This document shows positions 41,429-53,899 of a stretch of DNA of 64,000 nucleotides, piece by piece (the stretch's first letter is position 1; the number at the start of each line of letters is the position of its first letter). Origin of the DNA: Phaseolus vulgaris (taxonomy: Eukaryota > Streptophyta > Magnoliopsida > Fabales > Fabaceae); the NCBI RefSeq assembly GCF_000499845.2, contig NC_023750.2, positions 12,899,285 through 12,963,284 on the forward strand, read 5' to 3'. The position numbers and the translations under genes are program-made. The notes beneath the pieces were generated by a model, which worked only from the letters and a program-made list of their open reading frames with translations, made no database searches and was not told the DNA's origin.

Positions 41429-43624
41429 TGTTGAGCATGAGAGCTTTGATATTTCAAATCCAAGATAAAGCTTGAAGTTGTGCTACTTTTTTTTTGGATT
41501 TAGATTAGGATGTTTAAAATTTATGTTAAGATCAGTTCTAAATCCTTGCACAAAGCTTAACCAATCTGTTTTAAAGAAACAAAGTGTTTTTTCAATCAAA
41601 GTGAAAACAACCAGTTGAATTATCGATATAATCAGTTGTTTGTCACTTAGCTGGCTTAAAAGTTTTGAAACTGTTTTTGACTTGGTTATGTAACTGCCTA
41701 ACCAATTCAACCGGTTAAATCGTGGTTTCTGTTGAAGATGGGAAGCTTTGATGTGTCAAATCCTCATGAAGGCTGAAGTTGTGTTATGTTTTAGGCATAA
41801 GTTTTTTTATGGGGTTTAGAATCTTTGTAAGATCAGTCTTGATTCTCAAACAAAGCTTATTTCAATATGTTTTTAAAGATTAAAGTGTTTTTCCATGCAA
41901 AGGGAAAAACAACCAATTAAAGTTTTGAGATAATCGGTTGTTTGTCACTTAGCTGGCAAAGGTGATTTGAAATTGTTTTTTTGAATTAGTTGTATAACTG
42001 TCAAAACCATTCAACTAGTTAAATCGTGGTTTTAACCGATTAAATGTATGTTTTCATAACAGTTTTTTGAAAACCTGTTTTAACTGATTTGGTTGTTCAA
42101 ATCTGCCTTCAACGGTAGCTTCTCAAGGTTTATAAAATGAGTCTTCTTTCAAACGTAAGAAGATTGATGAAACAGAAAAGTTTGATACTCTGATTATGAT
42201 TGTTTTGAGAGATTACGAACTGTTTGTGAAAAAGTGTTTTACCAAGCTTTAGCAAGATTGCCTTTGAGCTTTGTTGTGATTCAAAGAACTGATCAATAGA
42301 GTTTCTGATGTACTGTGATTCCAGGTGTTTTCGAACCCTGTTTTGGTTATTGTAATTGTTCATATTACTCTATGTAAAACTGTTGTAAAATCCTGTAAAG
42401 TCAGTGGTTCTGGCTTGAGGTGTTAGTTGTGTGCAAAGAGGGTGAGTAGGCTTTGTGGGATTCAAAGTCACCTCTTTATGTGGTGTATGTGTAATCTGTG
42501 ATTGGTTGCATAGTGAAATACTCAGTGGTTTGACTGAGGACTGGATGTAGCTCTTGGATAGAGTGAACCAGTATAAACCTTTCATGTAATTCTCTTTATC
42601 TTTTCTCTGCATAACTGTTTGATATTTTCCGCTGTCATAAACAACCAGCTGAATTGTTATTTTAACCGACTAAAATTCTGCTATCTGTTTCTGTTTGGTA
42701 CTTTGATTAGCTTTCTGAATTACTTTTCTGAGTTGATTGTCAAAGTTTCATTTTAAGCAAAGTATTTGTGAAAAACTTTCGAAAACAATTCACCCCCCTC
42801 TTGTTCTAGCCATCAATCCTAATAGTTTCAATCGGTTAATTGTGTGTTTTCATAACAGTTTTTTGAAAACCTGTTTTAACTGTTTTGCATGTGATCAAAA
42901 TTTTTTTAGCACATTAATGCTGCCTTGAACGACTAGATTTCAAGTGCTATAAATATTGCCTTTTCTTTCAAAACAAAATAACAAGTTTAACATAGATTTG
43001 AGATCAAAGGGAGATTAAGATTTGAAAGAAGTTTTCAAAAGGTTTGCAAGATTGCTGTTAAGCTTTGCACTGGTACAACATCTGATCATAGGACTTCCTG
43101 GTTTGAGTAATCTCAGGTGTTTTCTATCCTTTTCAAGATTCTTGTAATTGTACTTTCATAAACTGTAAGTGTGTGTGAAATCCTACAAAGACAGAGGGTG
43201 TTCTGTCATGAGGTGTGTGGTGTTGCAAAGAGGGTGATTGGATCTTATGGTTTTCAAGGTCACCTCTTTGTGGTGTGTTGGTGTAATCTGAAATTGATTA
43301 CTAGTGGAACTCAGAGGTTGTTCTGAGAACTGGATGTAGCTCAAGGTTGAGTGAACCAATATAAGTTTGTTGTGTAAATCTCTCTATCTCTAACTCCTTA
43401 TAACTGTTTGTGTTAATTCTGTTTCTGCTGCTGGTATAAACAACCGATTAAATCGCAATTTCAATCGGTTAAAATTCTGAAAACAGTTTTTGTATCATTG
43501 ATTGATTGCTTTCCTTAATTTCTTATCTGTGATTGTTTGATAAAGGTTCATTCTTAATCAAGTCTTTGCGAAAATCTTTGACAAACAATTCACCCCCCTC
43601 TTGTTTAAGCCATCAATACTTACA
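41429..43624 (+). repeat. 5' LTR of element C, split by a solo LTR
   Basis: Starts TGTTGAGCATGAGAGC and ends CTTACA. Without the insertion at 41730-42824 (and one GTTTC) it is about 1.1 kb and matches 48237-49332 closely, including the AACCGGTT motifs and the terminal CACCCCCCTCTTGTTTAAGCC. Confidence 0.88.
41730..42824 (+). mobile_element. Solo LTR nested in the 5' LTR of element C
   Basis: 1095 bp starting TGTTGAAGATGGGAAGC and ending TCCTAATA, flanked by GTTTC at 41725-41729 and 42825-42829. Removing it restores the uninterrupted sequence seen at about 48530 in the 3' LTR. The last two bases are TA rather than the usual CA. Confidence 0.9.
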
Positions 43625-43642
43625 ATTGGCTTCAAGAGCTAG
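43625..43642 (+). other. Primer-binding site of element C
   Basis: ATTGGCTTCAAGAGCTAG directly after the LTR end. It resembles the tRNA-Met-type TTGGTATCAGAGC site of plant copia elements with several changes. Confidence 0.55.
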
Positions 43643-43694
43643 GTTCTTGAAATATATTCAAGTTCTGTTTTCTTTTTTTGAAAAACTGTTTTAC

Positions 43695-44761
43695 ATAGCT
43701 AACAAGTTTTCCTTTGGGGAAGGTGCTTCTTTGAATAAACCACCTATGTTTTGTGGTCAAAATTACCATCTTTGGTGTATAAGAATGAAGTTCTTTATTG
43801 AATCATTAGATAAAGAAATTTGGAATGTTATTTCAAACAATGTGTACATGCATTGCCTGAAAATAAATCTGCATCATCTAAAATTGAAAGAGACCATCTT
43901 GACTGTATAGCTAAGAATATAATTGTCTATGTCCTTGATTATGATGAATTGCTTACGGTTTCAAAATGTATCTCAGCCAAAGAAATGTGGGATACTCTTG
44001 AAAAATATCACAAGAATCCAAGGAGTGCTTGGCTGGACAAGGAAGAGTCTTCTGTTGATTCATCTTCTTCAGAAACCAAGATGGAGATTTGTCTTATGGC
44101 AAAAGAAGAATCTGGATCAAACCAAGTAAGTACATCTTCTTCCAATAAATGTGAAAATTATTTCCAACTTCTTGATGCTTTCCAAGAAACTCATGAAGAA
44201 GCTAAAAGATTAACCCTTTCAAATAACCGATTGAAAAGTGAAAACAACAGGTTAAAAGAGAAAATCAAATTTCTAGAAAATGATTTGAACAATTCAAATG
44301 CTGATTTTAAAAATCTTGAACTGATTTATTAAAACTCCTCTTGCAAATGTGATTCAAGTTTTTATAAAAATTGTGAGTCCTCTCAAAAGAAAGTTTTATA
44401 TCTTGTGAAAAATGTTGATACAATTTCAAAAGGGAAATCAAATCTTGAAGATGTTTTAGCATCTCAAAAGTGTGTTTTTGGGAAATCTGGTTTGGGCTTT
44501 AACCCACAGAGTAAGAATAGTGGATGTTCAAAACCTTTTTCAACCATCACGAAAAATCAATCAGTTAAAAGGTCGAAACAACCGGTTGTTTGTTGTTTCT
44601 ACTATATGAAAAAGGGCCACTCTGTTAGATTCTGTAGAATTAGGAAGTTTTATGTTCCCAAAGGTATCCTAAAATGGGTTCCTAAGAATCCTAAGGTTCC
44701 TTGGAAGCATATTAACACCAGTGGACCCAAATTTATTAGAGGACCAGATCTTGCAACCTGA
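43695..44761 (+). pseudogene. Gag of element C
   Basis: Starts at ANKFSFGEGASLNKPP, where the expected ATG has become ATA (43695-43697). It has the UBN2-type gag core (FCGQNYHLWCIRMKFFIES, KEIWNVISN), a frameshift near 43830-43870, KCISAKEMWDTLEKYH, then a coiled coil (EEAKRLTLSNNRLKSEN) ending in a stop at 44332. The last part (44405-44761) has a CCHC-type knuckle CCFYYMKKGHSVRFC. Several breaks preclude a functional capsid protein. Confidence 0.8.
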
Positions 44762-46186
44762 TTTTGAATTTTGTAGGATTGCTAGGAGAGAAAACAACAT
44801 CTGTGGTATCTAGATAGTTGTTGTTCCAAGCATATGACTGGAGATGCATCCAAATTCACCAGCATTACTCTTAAACAAGAAGAGCATGTAACCTATGGAG
44901 ACAACAACAAAGAAAAAATCCTTGGTAAAGGTACCATAGGCAATGAAAATAGCTTGCTTATTCATGATGTGCTCTATGTAGAAGGACTTAAGCACAATTT
45001 ACTCAGTATCAGCGAACTCTGTGATAGAGGTTATCAAGTCACCTTCAGAAAAAATTCTTGTGAGATTCGGTTGCCAAACTCAAAAGATGTTTTGCTCATT
45101 GGTAAGAGATCTAATAACATCTATTTGCTTGATATCTATAGCTCCACATCAATAGGTTGTCTTCTAACAAAACATGAGGAATCATGGCTTTGGCATAGAA
45201 GAATTGTACACATTCATATGCATCATTTGAATAAACTTGTTTCAAATGAACTTGTTCTTGGCTTACCTAAACTCGGGTTCAAGAAGGAACATGTGTGTGA
45301 GGCTTTTCAAAAGGGGAAACAAACTAGAAAATCTTTTAAATTGAAAAACTTTGTTTCAACTTCAAAACCTCTTGAGCTTTTACACATGGATCTTTTTGGT
45401 CCTTCTAGGACTATAAGCCTTGGAGGAAATATGTATGCTCTTGTGGTTGTAGATGACTTTTCAAGGTTTACTTGGACTATTTTCCTACACTCAAAGAAGG
45501 AAACATATCCGGAATTCAAAAAGCTAGCAAAAAGGTTGCAGAACACATGTTGCACCAACATTGAAGCAATCAGAGGTGACCATGGTGGAGAATTTCAAAA
45601 TGAGAAATTTAGCAGCTTTTTCAACAAGCTAAGAATCTTCCACAACTTCTCTGCACCAAGAACATCCCAACAAAATGGAGTGATGGAGAGGAAGAATAGA
45701 TCACTGGAAGAGCTAGCAATGACTATTATGAATGAATCCTCCCTGCCTAAGTGCTTCTGGTCTGATGCGGTAAGGACAACTTGCTATGTGATGAACCGTG
45801 TGCTTATTAGGCCTATCTTGAAGAAAACCCCGTATGAACTATTGAATGGAAGGAAACCACACATAGGCCATCTGAAGGTCTTTGGATGTAAGTAATAAAT
45901 TCTAAACAATGGCAAAGAAAGTATGAGTAAGTTTGATGTTAAATCCGACAAAGGTATCTTTCTTGGATACTCTCTATTTAGCCATGGATATAGGGTTTAC
46001 AATAAAAAGCTTATGATTGTTGAAGAATCCATGCATGTTGTCTTTGATGAAACTAACAAATCTGAGCAAGGTGTAGCAAAGATCAACACAGAAGAAGATG
46101 AACAAAACATTTTCCTAAAGAATCTGGAAAACAACACAGAAATTCAATCGGTTGATTCTGTGAAACAACCGATTGAAAATCTATAG
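44762..46186 (+). pseudogene. Protease-integrase region of element C
   Basis: Protease motif WYLDSCCSKHMTGD near 44806-44848, where the catalytic D-S-G has become D-S-C. The GAG-pre-integrase region follows (LIHDVLYVEGLKHNLLSISEL, LWHRRIVHIHMHHL) with its last zinc ligand changed (VCEAF). The integrase core keeps D, D and E in LLHMDLFGPSR, IRGDHGGEFQ and APRTSQQNGVMERK. A stop at 45893-45895 cuts the domain and the C-terminal part (DKGIFLGYSLFSHGYRVYN) continues to 46186. Confidence 0.85.
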
Positions 46187-46197
46187 CAGGGTGATCT

Positions 46198-47639
46198 GGA
46201 AAAGGAATGGAGGATCCCAAGAGATCTATCTGTTGATAACATCATCGGTTAGATCAACAAAGGTGTATCCATAAGAAGGAGTATGGCAAACTTCTGCAAC
46301 CATACAACTTTTGTCTTCAAGATTGAACCAAAATCAATTTGTGATGCACTCAAGGATGAACACTGGACAACAGCCATGCATGAGGATTTGAACCAGTTTG
46401 TGAGGAAATATGTGTGGTCCCTTGTCCCTAAAACAACTCAAATGAATGTTATAGGTACAAAATGGCTTTTCAGGAACAAGTCGGATGACTCAGGTGTCAA
46501 CACAAGGAACAAAGTCGGGCTTGTTGCTAAGGGGTACAATCAAGTAGAAGGAATTGATTATGATGAGACCTTCGCACCAGTAGCAAGGTTAGAAGCTGTA
46601 AGACTATTATTAGCTTTTGCTTGTATGAGTGGATTCAAATTATTTTAGATGGACGTGAAAAGTGCTTTTCTGAATGGAATTGTGAATGAAGAGATCTATG
46701 TATCACAACCGCTTGGATTTGAAGATCACAAACATCCTGATCATGTATACAAGCTAAAGAAAGCCTTGTATGGCCTTAAGCAAGCACCGAGGCAATGGTA
46801 TGAAAGGTTAAGGTTCTTTCTTCTATCTCACCAATATGAAAGAGGGAAGGTTGATAAAACCTTTTTCATTAAAAAAGCTGATTCTGATGTTATATTAGTG
46901 CAAATATATGTGGATGACATTATATTTGGCTCTTCTAATGCAAAACTTTGTGAAGATTTTGTAAAAGCTATGCAGGGAAAGTTTGAAAATGATGGGGGAA
47001 CTTTCTTTCTTCCTTGGAATGCAAGTCAAGCAATCCAAAGAAGGTATCTTTGTATGTCAATCCAAGTATTGCAACGACATACTCAAAAAGTTTTAGATGG
47101 AAAACTGTAAAGCTGCAACAACGCCTATGTTAATAAATTGCTACTTAGGTGCTGATGAAGATGAACCAGAAGTTGATCAAACCAAATACAGAGGGTTAAT
47201 AGGTTCTTTACTATACCTTACAACAAGTAGACCGGATATAATGTTTGTTGTTTGCCTCTCTGCAAGGTTCCAATCTTGTCCTAAGGAATCTCATCTCAAA
47301 GCTGCCAAGAGGATCCTGAAGTATCTTTAAGGCACAATATCCATGGGTTTATGGTATCCTTCACATTCTCCTATTCATTTAGTAGGATACTTTGACTTTG
47401 ATTTTGCAGGATGCAAATTAGATAGGAAGAACACAAGTGGAACATGCCATCTATTTGGATCAATGCTTATATCATGGCACAATAAAAAGCAAGCATGTGT
47501 AGCATTATCAATAGCTGAAGCTGAATATATTGCTGAAGGAAGCTGCTGTGCACAAATCTTATGGATCAAGCAACAACTTGAAGACTTTGGATTAAAGATT
47601 AGCAAGGTTCTTTACTATGTGACAACACGAGTGCCATAA
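46198..47639 (+). pseudogene. Reverse transcriptase and RNase H of element C
   Basis: Pieces in order: HWTTAMHEDLNQF, VIGTKWLFRNK, GIDYDETFAPVARLEAVRLLLAF, a TAG at 46646-46648 in place of Gln, [28 protein letters not shown], the catalytic [10 protein letters not shown] near 46905, then a frameshift. After 47097 come LIGSLLYLTTSRPDIMF and KAAKRILKYL, a stop near 47328-47330, and the RNase H part GYFDFDFAGCKLDRKNTSG and SIAEAEYIAEG to 47639. The catalytic YVDD is intact but the frame has at least four breaks. Confidence 0.87.
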
Positions 47640-48236
47640 ATTTAACAAAAAATCAGGTTCAACACTCTAGGACAAAGCATATTGAGAAATTCAGTTTGTT
47701 TCCACAGAAAGTCAGCTTGCACACATTTTCACAAAGCCCCTATCCAAAGACAAGTTATATTCTCTAAGGAATGAGTTGGGTATTATTGATATGCATGCTT
47801 GATCTTAAAGGTTCTTTTTAATCCTTCCTTTTATCTATTTGTGAAGACAAATAGGGGGAGAAATATGTTGGGATATGTAATGCTCTTATTTGTGCTTTTA
47901 CTGCCTTTGAACATTGCTTAAACACTCCTATAACTGGTTTAATTGAAAATTTTAAAATTGTTAAATCTCTGATACAAAATTTCAACCGATTATTCCTGTG
48001 AAATAACCGATTGTTTATCTGTGTTTGCACCTTGTATGTTGACTGGTCTTTCATATGATTTGGCTGAGGTTCCTCTTTGGAAATCACCTAGTGGGAACTA
48101 GTTTATGGTGCTTATTTGATTGGAATAGATTACCCTGTGTCTTTATGTTTGCTCATGAATGCAGGTTGTACATATTCTAAATAAGAACATTCCAAAAAGC
48201 ATCCCAAGGATTTGTCTCCATCAAATAGGGGGAGAT
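47640..48236 (+). other. Region between RNase H and 3' LTR of element C
   Basis: About 600 bp without an envelope-like frame. It contains a recognisable end of the polyprotein with stops, and the conserved ACAAATAGGGGGAGAAATATG and final AAATAGGGGGAGAT purine tracts, the latter being the polypurine tract at 48224-48236. Confidence 0.55.
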
Positions 48237-49332
48237 TGTTGAGCATGGGAGCTTTGATGTTTCAAATCCAAGATAAAGCTTGAAGCTGTGCTGCATTTTG
48301 TTTGGGTTTAGATTAGGATGTTTAGAATCGATGTTAAGATCAGTTCTTAATCCTTGCATAAAGCTTAACCAATATGTTTTAAAGAAACAAAATGTTTTTT
48401 CAAGCAAAGGGAAAACAACCCGTTGAATTATCGATATAATCAGTTGTTTGTCACTTAGCTGGCTTAAAAGTTTTGAAACTGTTTTTGACTTGGTTATGTA
48501 ACTGCCTAACCAATTCAACCGGTTAAATCGTGGTTTCAACCGGTTAATTGTGTGTTTTCATAACAGTTTTTTGAAAACCTGTTTTAACTGTTTTGCATGT
48601 GATCAAAACTTTTTTAGCACATTAATGCTGCCTTGAACGACTAGATTTCAAGTGCTATAAATATAGCCTTTTCTTTCAAAACAAAATAACAAGTTTTACA
48701 TAGATTTGAGATCAAAGGGAGATTAAGATTTGAAAGAAGTTTTCAAAAGGTTTGCAAGATTGCTGTTAAGCTTTGCACTGGTAGAAGATCTGATCATAGG
48801 ACTTCCTGGTTTGAGTAATCTCAGGTGTTTTCTATCCTTTTCAAGATTCTTGTAATTGTACTTTCATAAACTGTAAGTGTGTGTGAAATCTTGCAAAGAC
48901 AAAGAGTGTTATGTCTTGAGGTGTGTGGTGTTGCAAAGAGGGTGAATGGATCTTGTGGTTTTCAAGGTCACCTCTTTGTGGTGTGTTGGTGTAATCTGGA
49001 ATTGATTACTAGTGGAACTCAGAGGTTGTTCTGAGAACTGGATGTAGCTCAAGGTTGAGTGAACCAGTATAAATCTGTTGTGTAAATCTCTCTATCTCTA
49101 ACTCCTTATAACTGTTTGTTTTAATTCTGTTTCTGCTGCTAGTATAAACAACCAATTAAAACATAATTTCAATCAGTTAAAATTCTGAAAACCATTTTTG
49201 TATCATTGATTGATTGCTTTCCTTAATTGCTTATCTGTGATTGTTTGATAAAGGTTCATTCTTAATCAAGTCTTTGCGAAAATCTTTGACAAACAATTCA
49301 CCTCCCTCTTGTTTAAGCCATCAATACTTACA
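48237..49332 (+). repeat. 3' LTR of element C
   Basis: 1096 bp, TGTTGAGCATGGGAGC...CTTACA, uninterrupted counterpart of the 5' LTR. It carries paired AACCGGTT motifs near 48518-48546. Confidence 0.9.
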
Positions 49333-50080
49333 CTAGCATGTGTCCGCCTCGACCTATCATGAAAAAAATCCCAAGTGCTTTTTCGTATGTGTTTGTTGAA
49401 AGACTTCATCAACATGGACTGAGCAGCCAAAATCCTCTGTTTGTATACAAAGCATTTTATAAATAAAGAGTTAGTAATTTATCATAGATTAATAAAAAAT
49501 TTATAGAGAAGTCATTCGATTGGAGTGGTGTATTCATGCACGCTGATCGATCCCTGGTGTGCAAAGTTCCACCTTTTTTTGGATAAATGATTTTTTTAGT
49601 GTATCACATTTTGATCGATACAGAGGCTTGTTCCACTTTTCTAAGAGGCCATTCCAAATAATATTTCCAATTTGTTATGGTTGCTTACCTTTTGACGAGC
49701 CATTTTAAACATATGTCAAAGTGTATGAGAAGCCTTCTAATGGAATTTTTTCTTAATTCTTTACTCATTCCCAACCCTCCATGTCACCTTCCTCTGAAAA
49801 CAACATCAATCATCAATTTGAAGTCTAAAATTTAAGAATTTTGAAAGTAAGAAACAAGTACCTTAAAACATTGAGAAAATAGATCTCGATCAGCCTTTGG
49901 GATTGCCTCCCATGTTAGCCATGGCTCCCCAAACTGTTGCTTAATGGTGACACTGATAGCCTTTGATGCAATTTTTTATGGATAAAACCTAAATACCAAA
50001 ACAAAGTTAGTTAAAATTATAAGACAATAATAGTAAACTATATGAACTTTAATTTATTATATTCTTACCCTCCCCTAATA
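49333..50080 (-). pseudogene. CACTA transposase fragment (N-terminal side)
   Basis: Minus-strand frames with many stops. Near 49600-49530 the reading GTLHTR followed, after a one-base shift, by GSISVHEYTTPIE resembles the conserved HTGGS motif of Ptta/En/Spm transposases. Remaining segments (KWLVKR, TITNWKYY) are too decayed to place. It continues the frame at 40843-41205 once the copia element is removed. Confidence 0.45.
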
Positions 50081-53000
50081 GGTCAAATCAGAGTATGATC
50101 ACCAACTAAGAGGACCTCCTATTCTAAGTTATTGGCTATAGACAGTTCATCTATTTTTTTATTCTTGTGTATGGTGCCTTTGGGTTGTCCTCCATCAGGC
50201 TCCCTCCCTTCAAAAGGATCTGACCTCAGATCCGGTTTAAAGTGCCACCTTATGTGAAGAAGATGTCTTTAAGTTCCTCCTGGTTATGAATCCACCTGAA
50301 AAAAAAATAGCAAACATAAGGAGAATGCAAAACAATAGAAGTTGAGGGATATAGAAACCAAAAACAAACAAAGTATTTGGTATGGTACTTTTATGGTGGT
50401 CCTTATTACCTAAAGTGGGTAAATGGAACACCACAATAAATGGAGAAAACAATGTAGTAGAAGAAGAAATGGAATAGAAAGAAGAATTACCTCGAGCAGG
50501 GGACACAAACATGAAAAATATTGTTTGTGTCGAGGGGAAACAAGTAGATGATTTATTTTGTGTTTGAAGATTAGGGTTTTCTCGACCAAGTTTGGTTTTT
50601 AGGTTATTAGTATCCTCTTGACCCTATTTGGAAAAAAGAGAATGTAGAAAAAAGTTATTGTTTTTGCTAAGGTCAAGATTGATTCTATAAAAGTAAGCAA
50701 ATAATAGCATGAAAGAAATATTGACAACAAAATGAAGAAGAAAAATGGAAAAAAGGATTGTGGGTTCAAGGTCAATATACCCCCTATGATGTGAGTTTAT
50801 TTTATGATTGTTCATTTTATGGTGTGACACTTTACTTAGATTGAGATTTTAAGTAAGAATATGGTGAGAACTCTAAGAATATCCCCACTGGACACGAACT
50901 TAACCAAGTGGTTAAGTAAGTGTGAAGGTTCACTTCACAAGAGCAAAAGTAAAAGACAATTATATGGTGAACATGATGGTAGAAGGTGCGAAATTAAAGA
51001 ACAAGGAAAAGAAACCAAATAGAATTGCCGAATGGAAACAAGGAAACCCAAACAAGAACATGATATGAAGAGTAAAAATGGAATGAAAATGGAAGAATAG
51101 ATGAAGGAAGGAGAAAGCTTATGTGATGGATTTGAGAAGTGGAACACGCCACTTGGAGTGTAATTGGCCTCCAAGATAAGTGATGATAGCTGCCACTTGA
51201 GAGCTCTCAATACTCACAAGATAAGACCTAAATGCTAAGAGGAATTCAAACCTGACTAACACCTCGCACAATTTGTGCAGAGTAACTCTACTTCTATTAA
51301 TTTCAACTTGTAAAATACAATGGGTAGACCTTCTATTTATAGGGGAAGGAGCCGTGGAAAACAAGCAAGAGGGGTAGGATGGGAAAAGGGAAAAAAGGGG
51401 TTGCCTTAGGGTTTGACTAAGTCCATCCCGCATCCTAGGCTTGTCCTTCTAGAAACTAGGTCAAAATGCCTTCATAAAGGGCTAGGAATAAGCTAAAATG
51501 ATACCTACACCCCCTATTATGCTAAAGGCACCTTATTCTAGCCTATCTTTGCTATTTGGACCCCTAAAGTGAGCCCAATTTATTTACATAACTTTTCTCT
51601 TGTGGAAAATATTAGAAGGAAGAACTCCTGATATTCTGGTTTATAGCTTCTTCTTCCGCTGATGCTTTCTCGAGGTTTGGTGGGGCTCGACTTTGTATAC
51701 TGAGATGACTGACCTTTTTGTGAGATGCTTGATGTGTCCTTAGTCATCTGTTGGTTGCTTTGGTTTGTATCACCTACCTGAAAAATTAATAGCATAGATC
51801 TAAGAGGTACGATTATTGTTATTTTGAGTTTTTAGTTTTGCTACCTCATGAAGTTCCTAAATTGTTGATTTTCAGATTTTAATGCAAGCAAGTCTTCACA
51901 AGGTGTTTCATCAAAATCTAGTTCAGCTTCTGAAAAAAATATTATCCTTATTGAACTCCTTACAAAATGGTGCTAAGGGAACAAAATCAATGCAAATGTC
52001 TAGTTGAGCTCCAGAGAAAAGGTTTAAATATAGTAACTTCTCACAAGATTGTTCTAAGGAGAAGAGTATATTTTAATGTCTGGTTCAACTTTAGACAAAT
52101 AATTTTCTTTGATTTCGATTTCGTCTTTAGATTCCAAAACTCGAGATTAAAAAAATTCTTTTTCATGGAAAGAAGAGTGAATATCAATGGAATTGTTATC
52201 ATCATGATCCGTGGAACAAACTTTGCTATTGGAAGAACTTTCAAAAAATTGTTGTTCCTGACTATGATCATAAAAATGTAAAAGATACTGTACTGGACAA
52301 GAGTGCTCAGAGTTTCGGTCCATACATTGAGGTGTGGTCAACTCGATTTTGGGCGAGTATGGACCAGATAAGGGAGGCCAGCCTAGTAAAGGATAATTAA
52401 AATAAAGAGAATGTTCAGATTAATTATAAAACATATGTTAATTAAATATAAAAGTTGTTGAGAATAAAGAAGTTAGCACCCGAGAATAAAGGTGCATGTG
52501 AACATAATGTTTTATTGTTGTTAAGCACCTGAAGATAAAGGTGCACGTAAGCAATATGTTTTTCTGTTATGATTACAAGTTTTCTGTTAAAATTATATTC
52601 TCCCTGTTGAAATCTTGCTCTGATTGGAGAAAATAGTTGAAGGGATATTTATAAAAGGGGCTTGAGACCCCGAGTCAACCAATGAGGAGTTGCACAAAAC
52701 CAATGAGGAATTAAGGAAGAGCTTGCACCAACGTGCTCGACGTTCTACTAGGGAATGATCTCTGAACTTGTCAGCGAGAGATAATCCCAAGCCATTCTCG
52801 CAGGAAATCATGGATGGGCCTGTGCCACCTCATTACATCACACCTAAAATCGCCTTTTTCACAGGAGTAGATGATGCAAACCCACAAAGACCCCAAAACC
52901 AAGTCCACAAGAAAGTCCGCAAGTAGATGACCAAGGATGCCAACTATGAAGGGTCATGTCAACAATCAAAGGAAGACCTAATTAGTAAGAAGAATGGACA

Positions 53001-53087
53001 AGGTTCAGAGCACTTGAAGTTCTTCCTACTAGTCTTCTTAAATATTTAGAAAATGTTGTAAATAAATTGGGCTCAAATGAGGGGTCC
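50081..53087. mobile_element. Gypsy LTR and leader debris, left of element D
   Basis: No intact gene. At 50215-50090 the minus strand reads LRSDPFEGREPDGG, like the C-terminus of a gypsy polyprotein. About 50750-51600 is the reverse complement of sequence at 53041-53087 joined to 57802-58570 (shared GTCCAGTGGG, AAAGTGTCAC and GGGGTCCAAATAG segments). That makes an inverted pair of LTR-like arms. The plus strand at 52774-52910 holds a gag scrap. Confidence 0.5.
52774..52910 (+). pseudogene. Gag fragment (Tat/Athila-like)
   Basis: Reads ARDNPKPFSQEIMDGPVPPH followed by YITPKIAFFTGVDDAN, matching the conserved start of the Tat gag core (compare VVPVKAVFTGVEDPEAH in element A). Homology stops soon after. 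A scrap of a separate element; no start or stop. Confidence 0.55.
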
Positions 53088-53899
53088 TGTACCGCCCTGG
53101 TAGTCGGAAGTGATGACGTGGCACCAAGCTACGGTATAGGCGTGTTGACGAGACGCCAAGTTGGCAGAAGGGAAGGAAGTCGGGGGGCTCGAGGAGTCGC
53201 CAGTTACTAAGTTGGCGTGCTCCGATCTCCAGCACACCAGAACCGGCGGTCACCGGGTTAAAGATGAAGTCGCCAGATGTAAACTCAGGCGACCAAGTGA
53301 TTAGAGATCGCCGGAGCAAGCACATCGCCGAAGATGAAGGTGGTGCAGATTATGAAGGCGGCCGGCGAGACCACAGGGAAGGTGTGTACGAAGGCACCCT
53401 AACTCGCCAATCCAGTAGAGATCGCACTCCAGGACAGCTATGCACTGAGTAGTATCATGCATAAGTAACTTAGCCAAAGGAGAGTCAGAAGCAGCGCCCA
53501 AGTCAAGGAGGCTCCAGATGATGGCACGTGTACGACTGGATGCGAGCCACGTGTCCAGGTGTGTAACTGCCAGGAGAGAGAAAGTGCCCAGGTATATAAG
53601 GGTTCCCCAACGAACTTCTGAGGTACGCACGTTCAGATTGTCTTCTTTACGCTTGCGAGTTCTTGAGCATACTGTGAGAGAGAACTGGTTCACAGTTCCT
53701 TGAGAGTTCTTGAGTGTTACTCTTGAAGTATTTGGTGGTTCAGTCACTGACTTGGGCGTTGGAGTGCGATCGGCCGCAGCGGCGCCGCTCTGTTCTTTTG
53801 CAGGTTCTTGAGGTGGATCGTGACGAAGGACGGAGGTTGACGCGGTGCACACGTCGATCCAAGTTTGACGAGGCAAGTTCCAACGTTTTGGTCAGCAGG
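53088..53899 (+). repeat. 5' LTR of element D (last 8 bp deleted)
   Basis: Aligns to 56982-57793 at a constant offset of 3894. It has TATATAAG at 53593-53600 and CACGTG motifs near 53525 and 53550. After GTCAGCAGG it switches to aORF sequence instead of CAGGATCA. Confidence 0.9.

Larger units (their letters stand above)
41429..49332 (+). mobile_element. SIRE-lineage Ty1/copia element C
   Basis: LTRs at 41429-43624 (enlarged by a nested solo LTR) and 48237-49332. Flanks are CTAAC (41424-41428) and CTAGC (49333-49337), a 5-bp duplication with one mismatch. Primer site TTGGCTTCAAGAGCTAGG follows the 5' LTR and a purine run AAATAGGGGGAGAT precedes the 3' LTR. Gag, protease, integrase, reverse transcriptase and RNase H are present in copia order but broken by frameshifts and stops. 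No envelope-like frame is seen between RNase H and the 3' LTR. Confidence 0.9.
39164..50080 (-). mobile_element. CACTA (En/Spm-like) remnant, heavily interrupted
   Basis: The left terminus CACTATAAGAAAA is at 39164-39176. It is followed to about 39580 by subterminal repeats around ACATACGGAT and its complement in both orientations. After a solo LTR the element continues at 40641-41428 with a minus-strand frame resembling the C-terminus of Ptta/En/Spm transposases, and, after the copia insertion, at 49333-about 50080 with more transposase. The right terminus was not located; the right limit given is where gypsy debris begins and is approximate. Confidence 0.6.

Noticed and set aside
51967..52281. 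Plus-strand frame of 104 codons in gypsy debris
   Set aside because: Phe/Ile/Arg-rich composition, no similarity, region filled with stops in neighbouring copies.
53301..53876. Minus-strand 191-codon frame, repeated at 57195-57770
   Set aside because: It lies wholly within the D LTRs and is duplicated only because LTRs are; LTR function and the TATA box explain the sequence.
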